A stretch of 50,000 nt of DNA from the NCBI RefSeq assembly GCF_964340395.1, contig NC_135560.1, forward strand, positions 13,442,598 through 13,492,597, given 5' to 3'. The DNA is from Glandiceps talaboti (Eukaryota; Hemichordata; Enteropneusta; Spengelidae). Below, in pieces: positions 21,692 through 34,100 of the stretch (positions within the stretch are counted from its first letter, which is position 1; every line of letters starts with the position of its first letter). Position numbers and translations under genes: made by a program. The notes under the pieces are model-generated. The model had not been told where the DNA came from. It saw only the letters and a list, made by a program, of their open reading frames with translations, and ran no database searches.

Positions 21692-21735
<44 letters not shown>

Positions 21736-21752
21736 GTTGGTTGGTTGGTTGG

Positions 21753-21794
<42 letters not shown>

Positions 21795-21795
21795 T
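21667..21795. repeat. (GATT)n-(GGTT)n-(GATT)n array
   Basis: Blocks of GATT units surround a block of about six GGTT units. Long minus frames rich in Ile-Asn-Gln-Ser across it are artefacts. Confidence 0.95.
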
Positions 21796-21967
21796 TTTGA
21801 GGTGAATTAAACTTATTTTTTGTGTGATATTGATCAATTGACATTGATTTTTGTGGTGATATAAAACTTTTTTTCCTTCTTTCCCAGGCTAGTAGCTGTA
21901 CATAATTCTCTCTTTACTAAATATTGTCTATTCTTCTGAACTAAATTAAAACTCCCCTAATCTTATC

Positions 21968-22182
21968 ATTAGCAGGGGATCGGTTACTACGACAATTGCT
22001 TTATCTCTTATTTTCTGGAGGTTACCACATGAATGAACACTCAGCCGAGCCATGCACAAACAAGGAAGAAAAAATCTCTCTTTATTCCTTGTTTGTGCCC
22101 TGGTTTGTGCATAGCTAAGCGTGATAATCTCCTAGAAGACAACTGAGATAAAGCAATTGGTGGTAACCATCACCCTGCTAAT
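21968..22182. mobile_element. ~210-bp MITE with long imperfect inverted ends
   Basis: Left end GCAGGGGATCGGTTACTACG, then CAATTGCTTTATCTC, GGAGGTTACCAC and GCACAAACAAGG. The right end carries these blocks in reverse complement and the same order (CCTTGTTTGTGC, GAGATAAAGCAATTG, GGTAACCATCACCCTGC). TA sits directly outside each end (ATTA-/-TAAT), compatible with a TA or TTA/TAA target. Confidence 0.75.
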
Positions 22183-22816
22183 TGTAAGATTTGGAGTGAT
22201 ATGATAAGAGGAGAAGAATGGACAAGGTGTCTTTTATTGAATAATCTGAGAGCGCTCAACGGTGGAAAATTGTTGGGTATGTTGATAAATTGGAACGTTG
22301 AGATTGAACGCGTTGACTGACACTTTAATATTTTGTTTCTGGTTACCGATAGGTCAGTGACAGTACTAGTGTCAAACATCTTGGCGGGAAGACACTAAAA
22401 CATAGAATCTACGAGTTGACAAGGTGGGGCTATGATTAAAACGGCCGGACAGTCTTGCTCACTCTATACAATACTATGATAGATGGCGATGTTTAATATT
22501 TCGATCAGGCTTTTTACTTCCAACCAGTCGTAAACGTCCTTGTTGACAATCTATAGATGGCGCTGTTTATTCCGATCATTCATTGGGATCATTTGTCATA
22601 TTGGCAATCGTGGACACCCTTGTTTACAATCTTGTATACGGTTTCTCCAATCAGAATAACTATCTCGTAAAGGGGCATTTAAATGACATATACATCTAGA
22701 TGTTACTGGCCATGGGCTGTCAGATTCCAATTCTTTTTTTTTTTAAACTTTCATCCACCCCTTATAAGTGGAAGGTGAATCAGTGGAATATGGCACAGTG
22801 AGAGTAAGAGAGGTTG
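22183..22816. other. Gene-free stretch with a small duplication
   Basis: TAGATGGCG(A/C)TGTTTA occurs at about 22481 and 22554, and a TCGT-related block followed by CCCTTGTTTACAATC / TCCTTGTTGACAATC recurs. This suggests a local duplication of about 75 bp. No exon. Confidence 0.5.
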
Positions 22817-22844
22817 GATGGATGGATGGATGGATGGATGGATT

Positions 22845-22895
<51 letters not shown>

Positions 22896-23046
22896 AAATA
22901 TATGAATGTGTAGGTTGGTTGGATGGATGGATTGATGGTTAGATGAATGGATGGATGAATGGACTGATGGTTAGATGAATGGATGGATGGATGGATGGAT
23001 GGATGGATGGTTAGATGAATGGATGGATGGATGGATGGATGGATAG
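22817..23046. repeat. (GGAT)n / (GATT)n tetranucleotide array
   Basis: Blocks of GGAT, then GATT, then GGAT units, the last interrupted by a recurring TTAGATGAATGGAT variant three to four times. The minus His-Pro-Ser-Ile frame is an artefact. Confidence 0.95.
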
Positions 23047-23557
23047 ATAGACGAATATTATAATTATAATATAACGCGTGGTGTAAACGAAATTGAAAAT
23101 CAGACTTCTTTTGAAATAACAAGAAATGTGGGGGTTCGTATTCTTTTCAAGGAATTCTGCAATCTTTCATTTTCCCATGGAGTTTACAGAGTATTAATGA
23201 CTATGTTGGATTCTAAAATGATTAAATTATGTTACCAGTTTGACCTCTATTATTTTAAAACTGTACTGTAACCCCATATTTTTTTTTATATTAACAGAGA
23301 ATAGGCTGGCGTTTTTTTGAACAAAGTAACAGTGAAAGTTTACAGAGTTTATTTCAAGTTTATATGATTCTGAAAATTTAGTTTAGATTATCAAAGTTAA
23401 TTAATTACTAAGAATTTCCTTTGTAACGTAATGATAAAATTGTCTGGTATGCGCATGCTCTGAATATGATCATCTGTTGAGAATTTTGTCAACATTCATC
23501 CGCAATAAGTTTGTTCTAACATTAAACTACATTAGCTGCTCTGGATTTACACGGTGT

Positions 23558-24240
23558 CTATACAAGATACAAGATAACTTTATTTATCTCTTGTAAGATA
23601 AATTACAGTGGTTCTATACATTAAACATATGATATTGAAATATAGATGAAGATACAATAAAAAATATACACACGGTTTTTGACTTTAAAACGAAATACGG
23701 ATTTCAAAAGACTTCCAATATACAATTAAATACACAATGCAAATTACACAAAATTATAATTAAAATCTTCTAAATATTACACTACTTACACCTCTGTAAA
23801 TCAGGTATATTGATAAAACAAAGCAATGTAGAGTAGATATCTTTTAAAAAATCAATGTGCGGTCTATGGTGCTACAGGATGGTAGTCGATGCCTTGGAAG
23901 TTTTAGGGACCGGAAAGCTTAAGCTGGATGGTAAATGTTTGCAAATGATCAATCTAATGAAAACACTAGCTAATTGTGATGCACAGACCTTCAATAACCT
24001 ATCACATATATTATCAGGACCCATATAGCTTTCCTTATATTTAATTCCTTAAAAATAGACTTTACGTTCATGACTAATTTCAAATTCACGTTTCTTTTCC
24101 TCTACTTTAATCTCAAGATCTGACCTGATGTTATTTATTTCCTTTCCAAAATCTTGAATACCAAAGCGACAGTATTAAAAAATCATTCAGCTCATTTGCC
24201 TTTCAAATTCTAGTTCCCTTATCCTCCAATATCTCGACAT
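23558..24240 (-). pseudogene. Decayed non-LTR retrotransposon (LINE) with reverse-transcriptase fragment
   Basis: Read on the minus strand, 24025 down to about 23860 encodes MGPDNICDRLLKVCASQLAS, then VF-RL, and later FPVPKTSK. These match the start of the reverse-transcriptase domain of CR1/L2/Jockey-type LINEs (GPD, LLK-CA-QL, PVPK blocks). An in-frame TAG follows at about 23863. Upstream, 24060-24230 gives a weak ELNDFF-like stretch across frameshifts. The 3' end at about 23558-23600 reads AATAAAGTTATCTTGTATCT, a typical LINE tail. The rest of the polymerase is missing, so the copy is truncated and internally deleted. Not functional. Confidence 0.75.
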
Positions 24241-24603
24241 TATCGTATGTTACCGCTTCATTAATCCAACGCTATTCTACATGTACCTAGTACTTGGTAC
24301 TTTGCCGGGACAAAATATTGGTTCTCGTGTAACTTTTTAATAGGTGGCTTTTCACCAAGCTAAGGAGCAGTACCTTGAATGAAAACGATACGTAGTTTCC
24401 TACCTATGTACGTGTGATATGTGCAAGGTCGTGCAGACAGAGAATTGGATTTAAAAAGTGCAAATACCCAACTACCTTTGCGACAGCGCTATACGTTTGT
24501 ATCCTGGCGCAAAGGTGGCTGGGAGTGAACAAAGAAGCTAAGACTATAGAGGACGCGCTTCAGGATAAAGGTCATATAAGGTGACCCTCGCATATTCATT
24601 AGA

Positions 24604-24707
24604 GAGGTCGTTAGTCGGCCTGGGTATTAGGTTTGGAAAGCGATCGCAGTCTAAACGTAAAACTAGCTGCACTTCGCGTAGCTGGTCTTAAAATACGACT
24701 AACCTTT
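24604..24707. repeat. Possible short palindromic element
   Basis: AGGTCGTTAGTCG on the left mirrors TACGACTAACCT on the right. An inner imperfect hairpin CTAGCTGCACTTCGCGTAGC lies between. It sits in the region just upstream of the exchanger's 5' end. Confidence 0.35.
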
Positions 24708-25184
24708 GGAATCTGGCCAGTTATTTCCGAACAATCTCGGTGCAAGTTTTGTTTTTTTCCCGGTAACTCGTCAATTTTATACATCATCTGATTTCATCGA
24801 CATTGTGAATTTGTGGATTTCATCTCGACACTACCACTACTACTACACATAGCACTGGTGTACTAGCTAGCTGGTATCATTGTTCGCATTGCAACCTGCC
24901 ACTGTGATCAAGACTTATCAATTTCGCACGCGTACACATCCCATCACTTCAAAGCAAGGCGTCTGACGAGACTTCTACTATTTCAAATCAACGTGGAAAT
25001 TCTATTGCTAATCGAGCGACCAAGAAAGTCAGAAACGACGGGGGAAAAAACTGCGTGGACTCCTAGATTAGCTACCATCGAAACATTTTAATTTATATCC
25101 ACTCGGCTTGTACTTTCGCCTTGTCAAGATTTTGCACTTTGACCTTCGCTGTTGTCATTTTCAAACTGCATCCAACCGAGTACG
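24708..25184 (+). promoter_or_regulatory. Probable 5' UTR / promoter of the NCKX exchanger
   Basis: This is less AT-rich than the flanking DNA and leads without an obvious acceptor into the first coding exon. No TATA box or start site could be pinned. Inferred only from position. Confidence 0.35.
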
Positions 25185-28100
25185 ATGTTTGACCAACAAG
25201 TGACTTCGAGGACCATGTCGTCGGGTGATTTCATATCAGTAGAATGCAGGCAACGGAGATCTACAGACACAGCCAGCAATAAACAAAGGACTAATAACCC
25301 ATTAGTAAACCACGTTTTACTTTTCTGCGTCTATGGCTTCGTGTGTCTCTTTTCCTTGCTTGTTTCATCGACTCTCAAGCAAATTTTTCCGTTTGTACGA
25401 GTACCGAGGAAAGAAGAGGTCATACACGGTAGGTTGTCGACTTTGTATCGATTTCAAAGTATCAATAAGTCATGCTAGCTCCATTTCACTAAATGACATT
25501 GCCAACATTTTGTGTATTCCCTTTTTCATGTTTTGATAATTACTCGACTCTGTTGTCTACAAATCACAAATCGTGCAACAGGGTATAAATAATCGCAAGT
25601 CATTGCTTCATGACCTAAATGTCATCAATATTTTACTCCACGTGTCACGTAACATGAAAAACACACTTGCGATATCAAGATTAACACATTTGACCTTTGA
25701 ATCAAAGATAAGAATGTTACACAGTTGCTTTTTTTTTGAACAACTTATCACTAACAATTTCAGTTCTCTGAGTTATTTGGCCGTGGGTATGCGATGCGAT
25801 ATATTTTGCCGGAATTCAATTCGATTCGATTATAGATAGACAGTATTTATAAATAATTTGCGTCGATAACCGATACAAGAACAATTCAAATATGCAGATA
25901 TTTGTTTTACGAATGTCTTCAGCTTGGACCCTGTCAGGGACGGCACCTTTGACCTAGAATGCCATTGTGGAATCAACTCATGCCTACAGGGACTAGTCCA
26001 TTGTTTGTGCACAAGTACTAGAAGTGCTGCTTTATGTTTAATGTTGACTGTTGGTGTTCATGTGTGAGCTAGAAATACACACTGTTACTTTCCTATTCAA
26101 ATAATATGAAAGAATTTGCTATCAATGTTAAATGTAAGAGGCAGTTCCCTTTGTTATCTATGTATGACTGATTACAATAGTCACACTCACTGTAGCCAAA
26201 CTTGTTCCTTTCATCAACAAGAAACTGCTACTATGTAACAAGAAAAAAGTTGTTACACATACATATTGGTGACATAATGGGACGTTAGTCAGGGTAGTTA
26301 AGAGTTGCGTGGTAATATAAAGGCCTTGATACAATCTGTTGAAGTATAGACCCTCCACTGCACCATGGAGGGTCTATGGTTGAAGTACTCTTTACATATG
26401 AAGAGATTATAATGTATTCATACCATTACTATGTCTGCACAGGCAAGTGAGGTCATGACCTCTCTGGCACCACATATGTTGCAACATTGCAATTTGCATA
26501 ATGGAATGGAGACAGGATCAGTTCAACAGTAGTTCATTCACATTCACATTCACATTCACAGTCCTAGTTCAAGTTCAACATGACCTTAGATGTACAAATA
26601 TTTGATTTTGAAGACGACTAAAGTTGAGCAATTCTATGATGATTAAGCACAATTTAAAGCATCCTAAGATAGTGAATTTGGTGCTACAACCAAGAATTGT
26701 AATTCAACACTGCTGCCCACCTTGAAGAAAACCTTTAGGGTCATTTCAATGTCAAATGGTGCCACAAACAAGAATTGCACTGTGCTGTCTACCTTGAAGA
26801 AACCCCCAGGCTGTCATTTCAATGTCAAATAACTGATGGCATTCAGATTTACAGTAGCTGTACAATTTTCTGTCTTATAAAACTGTTGTATTCAAAATTC
26901 ATTCATAATGCCATGAATACAGCTTTTTTCACAGACTGGGAGCATTGAAATTTACAATGCTACTATACCGTCTTAATGAATAGATGCATACCGAGTCAGA
27001 GTTGATGAAATGTACAATGCACTGCGGTGACCTTTTCAACTGATTTGCTGAAGCAGTATGAATGAAAAGACTAAATTGTAACCGTGGCAACCATTATCCT
27101 CGTTTTGATACCAACACAATAGCTATATATTGCTGACTGTATGTGAGTAATTCTAGAAAAGCTACTGATAATTATTACCATTTCTTTATGGACTGGCTAT
27201 TGTATGTGAATGTTTAAAATTCTTTGTCACACAAAAAAGCATGCGGGCACATGTCATTGAGTAAGAAGCCATGCCTTGGTGTGAATTCCTCAAGGAGGTC
27301 TCCATTGGATTCATGCCAGGGACATCAGAGGCAAGGTTACCACCAGCATAGTTAAATTACATATTTAAATTAAGTGGTATTAAATATCGTTGATTTCAGC
27401 TGAAATGCACGTTTCACTTTCTGATCATCCAGCTGACTGAGAGATTGTGAGATTATTGAAATTCGTCTACACCCTGCACATGTCACTTCCGCCATCGTCA
27501 TGAACCCAATACTAGTATACCAAGTAATTAATAAATCAATGAATGAAAGATGTGCATACTTATACCTCTCCATCTCAACCCCCCCCCCACACACACACAC
27601 ACACACCCTCACCCCCATGTGAAAGCAGTGTGAAGAATAAAAATGTAGGCACTAACACCACGTCTTAAAATGGAACATATTCATTTATTTTAATTTCCTT
27701 TTTGTGGTTTTTAGGTATCATATCAAACCACTGTAACATTACATATTTTATTGTCTACTTTTAAGTATAGTGTAGTACAGTGTAAGCTGCCTTTGATTCA
27801 AAGTTTGAATAATTGTTGATTTAAGATCACAAATCACATCTAAGAAATCATAATTTACTCAGCAAGAAGAGTCAGTAAATTAAATTTCGTGTTTTGATGA
27901 ATTAGTGAATATTGTATGAAATACTAGTAAATCCTGATACTGTATTTCATTAAGGAATAAGAGATACTGTTACACAAGCAGGTTACTATAATCAGAATTC
28001 TCTAATCTGGATAGTATTTTCATGAAACATATACCTGACAATGATGTAAGTTATGATATTTGCATATATCGTGACCCTTGACCTTAGAATCATGACAACA

Positions 28101-31100
28101 GACAAATAAGGCCATCAGACATTTTATCAACATCATCCCCATTATGTGAGTCAAGCGTATGAAATTTTATACTAAAATGGTCGTAAAAGCAGCAGCTAGG
28201 TTAAACTAATACCTGAATACTCATATTTCATATTTTAAGAACTGTAATAGCTTGCCTCATCCGCAGATATCATCAGAAGTGCAAAGAGTGAGATATATGC
28301 ATGCACGTTTGAAGTATGCTGGGGTTGATAATGCTGTTCGTTTCAAATTCCATTTCAAATATTTTGTCGCAGAAATGTGTGTAAGTCACGCTGAGGTCAA
28401 AGGTTACTGGGGTCACTTAAAATAAAATATTTGGGGTCTCCTAAGTAAAATAAAACATTCTTGTACAGCTAGGGGGTCTTTGAACTTGGGGAAATATGAT
28501 CCCCAAGGTTGTTACATTGTTTGATTGCTAAGGTAGATGCAGATATAATGACCTGCATTGCCAGGTGACTCTGATTAAAGAAACAATCTACAAATACATT
28601 TGGAGATGAGGATTAGATTAGGATTAAGAGCTTAATTATTGTTGTGTCTAGATGCCAGGTTTTTATTCATTAGTTAAGTGCTTTATCTAAGTACTTGTTA
28701 TTAATCTTCCATCAAATATCGTCTACGTGTCCTCCGTGAAGAAAGGTCATCTGCATGGGTTGATTCGCTCATTTGGCTGAATTCAGAATTAATACTGAGC
28801 TCCTGCTGTGTAAAGGGAAAAAAAGGCATTGTGTTGAAGTAATTGAAACCAAGGGAGAGAAAAACTTGTATAAACTTGTGTAGGGACCGTTGATGTATTA
28901 CATGTACATGTTCCAAACATTCCTTTTTTTTTTTACAAACTTTATTAAAATGTGTGAGTGAATGTTGAAGTAAGGATTAGTATTTGGGTAAATTGACCCT
29001 TTTTGTTCAATTGAGTTTACAAGGGAACTTCATACATACAGTGTATTAAACAAACAATTATAAATATGGTTTGATATATAATAAAGATTATCAGACACCA
29101 ATCGCACCAAACCAAAATGTGCATGCTGATACATGCATAAACTTTTGTGTTACCATTCCGTGGAAGTTTGATTTGTGTTCATTTCACTTTTACCTGGAAT
29201 AATTTTATTATTTTTAATAGTTTCATCCCAAGGCAAAAAGTTACAACATAGCAAGGGAACTATAGGCATGCTAATTAGTATTAAAGTGATGAATAGATTG
29301 CTAGGTGATTGTAATGTACAGGCCTCTAAATTAACTTTTTTACCCACCTCCCTATTGGGCAGGTAACTTTGAAAATTACATGCCCAACCACAATTTATAC
29401 CTGCCCAATTTTTTTTGTACAGTTGGGTATTATAGCGTCACTGTGGCTCAGTGGTCATTCACTTCATATCGAGTTTGCCAATTTAAAGTAAGCATAGTCC
29501 TTAACCTACCAAACCTATGATAACCATATTGAATGCAATCATTTTCAAAAAAAAAGAGAGATATATAGATTTGTTCATTTCATCTTTGAAGAAATGAAAA
29601 TCATCTTGTTTTTTATCACTATTGTTTGTGTTTCAACGTCACATTGTATTATGCATGGTCCCTGATATCAGACAAACAGTTAAAAGAGATTTATAGAAAA
29701 TCTCTCAATACAGCAGGGCTTGGCTTGGTTTGGGATTTGAGGTCAGATTGCAGACTTAGTCCATTAATGCCATGGCCCAGGGTGTTGAGTATGGACTGCA
29801 AACTGTAAATATAGGGCTGGGAGTATCGAGTCAGGAAAATTGGCAAACGTAAATCCCATGATATAGGGCTGGGGTATGAGTCAGTTGACAAACTTAGCAA
29901 ATCACCCAATACATGACTTGGAGTTTTGAGTAGAGATTGGTAGACTTTGAAATTTCTCTTGATATGGGGTGGTTTTGAGTCTGGATTGAATGGCAGACTT
30001 TGAAAGTCACTTGACATATTACCTCAGGCCTTTAGTCAGAACTCATGTCAGACTGTTACTAATGACTATAAAAATGTGATAAAGTACATTTATATAGCAC
30101 CATATATCCACAACACCACTCATAGGTGCTTTACAGAAAGTAAATCAATGAAACCAAAAGTACTGCTTCAAAAAAAAAAAAGATAAAAATTATGGCTGAA
30201 AAAGGTAAAAAATGAAAGTTGTTCAGAAACATTGTCTCAACAAAGGTGAAATGCTTTGAAAAGTAAGTAAATAACAATAACAAGAAATTGATAAAACTGG
30301 GTATTACTAAATAAATCTTATATATTAACATCTGACAATGACTTTATTAAGTTATTTGGTGATATCAAAATAGTAATAGAAGTGTGACTCTTTGCCATGG
30401 GTATGTGAACATGGAGATATTTATTCTTTACAGTACACTGTTCTATATATAGTTAATATCAACATATACAAGTCTTTGGCACATACCCAATTATATCCCA
30501 TAATATTCTCTTGTCATTTTCTCAAAACTAAACCAGTCATCAAAACTTTCGCTATTTCAAATGAATTTTTTTAGTATTAAAATGATCATCAAAGGTATTA
30601 ACTATTATCATAAACTAACTGATAACCATATTATAATTTTTTCATATTTCTACTTTTCATAGATTTTGAAGATGAACTTCATTTTACAAGTCGGGGCTTA
30701 TTAATTCATAACTGCACTCCCCGTTCTATTGATGAGTTTCCACCCGATTTTTTCACCGAAGAAGAGCGTAGGGGTGGCGGCGTTACAGTCCATATCGTGA
30801 TAGCCCTCTATATGTTTGCTGGTCTCGCCTATGTATGTGAAGTCTACTTTGTACCATCACTGGAAGTTCTATGCAGTCGTAAGTTACAAATGTCCTTTCT
30901 AGTATAACTATTATGCAAATGTTCAATTATTTTTGTTAAAGGGACACAGGCAGAGTTGATATGATTTTAGGATATCCTCTTTTTCGCTGCATATAAAAGG
31001 TATACATACTACTAGATCTATCCATCAATGCCAAATAAATATAGCAATTATATGATAAATTATACATATACATATTTGCATATTTGTCAGGTCACCTCCA

Positions 31101-34100
31101 CACACATATCTAAATGATAATTACTCATAATTCATTTTACTGAGTGAAATAATTCAGTTGAGTTTTCATCCTTTTATGAAATACAGTGAAAGACAACAAG
31201 TTATTCAGCACACAGGATATTGAAATCATGGACGTTGACCCAGGGACATTCAGGACTGTGTTTTTGACACAAAGCCAAGTAGTGACAATATGAAAATTTA
31301 ATAGTTTTACTGTCAATTTTTTTAAAAAAAATAAGTGTCATTTTAGCTTATCTTAAAACAGAGTATAAATATGACAGCATTGAATTTGACTATCAAATAA
31401 TTTTTTTTTAAATAATAAAAATAATTGTATGAATTATGTTGATTTTGACGCAATTTTTATGGAATGGAAAACTGCTATGAACGTGGAAAAAAGCAATTAC
31501 TGATGAGCACGTGGTTGAAATATTCCATGCTGCATGAGTTGAATGAACTTACGATGACCCTTACTAGTACTACATAGAAGGAGATCAGTATAGTTATATC
31601 ATTACATTAGTCTTGCACCGCTGCTTTGTAATCCTAGTTTTTCTGTAGATTTTTTTAAAAAAATGAAAGCTGTGGAATGCAGACTTTTTAAATGCATAGC
31701 ATGGATTTGAACATTTCTATGTCCCGATCCAATCCTGGATTTCTGATTTTTATATATCTCAGCTTATGTTTTCAAAATGACCTTTGACCTGCCCCTATGT
31801 GTTAATCTGAGGGCTTTGAAATTAACTTTTTTCTATGGTAGTCGTAGTAGACTTCCAATTTCAGAAAATAGGTAGTCCAAGGATGGTGACCAGTAGTCCT
31901 ATATTCATGAACTGAAAACAGATTGGAAACTATCGGAAATATATGTGTTATTAAAATACTTTTATTTCTGTAAATCTCCCCTCCTTTAAATCATTGCATA
32001 ATCAGTGGTAGCCTGAGTGGGCTACCAGCTACAAATTATAGTAGCCCCATAACAAGACATAGTAGTCTGTGGACATGTGACTACTGTTAATTTTGAGCCC
32101 TGGTGTTAGTACATACACTGATCAGATTTCTGCGTATATAGCTGTGTCAATATCTAATTTGTTTGTTTTATTTAATTTAAAAAAAATAAATATTGTCTAT
32201 TATTTAGGTTCAGTAAACAATTGACATTACTCAGCTATCTCTTAGTAATATTTCAATAATTGTTTTATGTCCAATTCGGCTAAATTTGTCAGCGAAAACA
32301 TGATTCAAATTGATATCTAATTGAGAAAACATGAGTAAATAGCAAATAGCCAATGAAAGGTTGCATTGTATCAGATATTTCTAACTTACCAAATTTGAGA
32401 TTATCAAAAGAGATACAAAGTGAAAAGATCTAGATGTGGCCAAATATTAGGGCAAACAATTTTTTTCTGAAAATTATGATGATATGTATTTCTGAGGATT
32501 AAGACATTTTCAATGTACATTTTCTAATTGAATAATTATGATTACCAGAAGAACAAATAATGTTGATCGGAATTGAAAACTATAAACATAAATTGTGTAT
32601 GATTTATTGAAATCGATCTATGTAAAAACAACATTTGAGAAACTTATGCTAATTTAAAATTATGGATGTCTTTTTTTTCTACAGTACTTAAGTTGCAACA
32701 TGACGTTGCCGGGGCAACCTTGATGGCTGTTGGAAGCTCTGCTCCTGAGTTTGCAGCCTCAGTAATTGGTGAGTTGACACATGAAAGAAAGACCTTGACA
32801 GTTAATGTTGGTATTCATGTAATTTATCATGAGATAAAAAAATCTTTGCAGTTTCAGAAAAGCGTTGAATTATTTGAGATAAATTCAACATTTCTTCTAA
32901 TTTTCTTGGTATATATACATGGTCACTTTATTGTATTTAATAGCCATCGGCCCAAAATACAAAGAAAATTCTTACATAATCTGATAAAATGTCTCAATAA
33001 GATAGTGCATGGTAAAGAAAAACAGCTAGTTTTTTAGATTGTATCACTGTCTTCAGAACGTATGATTTCTATGAACTTTGTACAGGATTGAGGAGAAAAG
33101 AAGTAACGTGGAATGTACTTATTTCGATATTGATTAAAAAAATTACATGTTAATAGAAAATTCGTCCTCGACCTCATAAAGGTCACAGAGTGTACATGTC
33201 CTATCATCAAGGACTACATTATTTCAAAATGTCTGACCATGTTCCCCCTATTACCAGTTAATGCATGATTTTCAAGAGCTTAAATAGAACAATAATGCTA
33301 ACACTCTCTGTTCTAATGTCATTTCAACACTTTGCTTTTCACTCAGACAAGTAATAATTAAGAACAATTTCTGAAAATTATTTTGTAGGGTTGCAATTTG
33401 TTGTAATGTTAATTCAATCCATTGATAGTGTGCATTCTACCACGATATTGAAATGGACAGACTAATGAGTTATATATGTTTAGTTATCTATGTGTACATT
33501 TCACCCATCTAAATTTAGACATTTAGATACTGTTCTACTTGTCCCAATACTTAGATAAATATTCTGAATCACAAGCATGTTAGCTGTACAAAGTGTTTAT
33601 AGTATACTGCCTGTACAAAATGTTAGGCTCATTAAAACCTGTAGAATTAAGTTAACAGAGTGTAATGCACTGCTCCTAATCTTCTGCCTGTGTTGTTCAT
33701 AGCATCGAAGTTAAAGAAACATTCAATTGGGCCAAATTGATACTCCATTTTTTCTAAACATCAAACACTATCTTGTGTAATATTCATGTGGACTTTTGAC
33801 TTGAAGACCGTAACATATCCCATAATGTCACTGACAGGTTTATAAACGTGCATGTATTCTATGATCCTGTGCCAGCGGCATTTTTTGAGCATACCCAAAA
33901 AGTATTGCATTGAATAATTTATTCGGTTTGCTTAAACTGTTATGCGACAGACATCATGGTTACTATAGTGATGATCACGACATCTTTCAGTAAGTTGAAT
34001 AACATGTGTAGTTCTTAATTCATATGGAACAAAAATGTTCAGATTTGTCCTTGCTCTTTTAAGCTGTACACTGATCAGGTTTATACTCTATACATAATTT

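Larger units (their letters stand above)
19087..21967. other. Intergenic DNA upstream of the receptor
   Basis: No coding exon supported. It contains the receptor promoter (not located), a (TCTG)n tract, two dispersed-repeat blocks, a small foldback element and the first tetranucleotide array. Short minus frames at 19127-19441, 19883-20262 and 20759-20953 have no domains. Confidence 0.6.
25429..30662 (+). other. NCKX intron 1
   Basis: 5.2 kb. Contains a perfect palindrome with flanking repeats (26338-26387), a (CATTCA)n tract, an ~85-bp duplication, a C-run and AC-run near 27581-27605, a tRNA-like fragment, a ~55-bp minisatellite (29690-30050) and a SINE-like fragment. No further exon recognised. 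Confidence 0.8.

Noticed and set aside
21386-21844. Asn-Gln-Ser-Ile repeat proteins on the minus strand
   Set aside because: Translations of GATT/GGTT tetranucleotide arrays.
22751-23122. His-Pro-Ser-Ile repeat protein on the minus strand
   Set aside because: Translation of the GGAT tetranucleotide array.
32769-33037. Extension of exchanger exon 3
   Set aside because: The frame continues past a good GTGAGT donor, but the conserved alpha-1 repeat resumes only in the exon at 35666.
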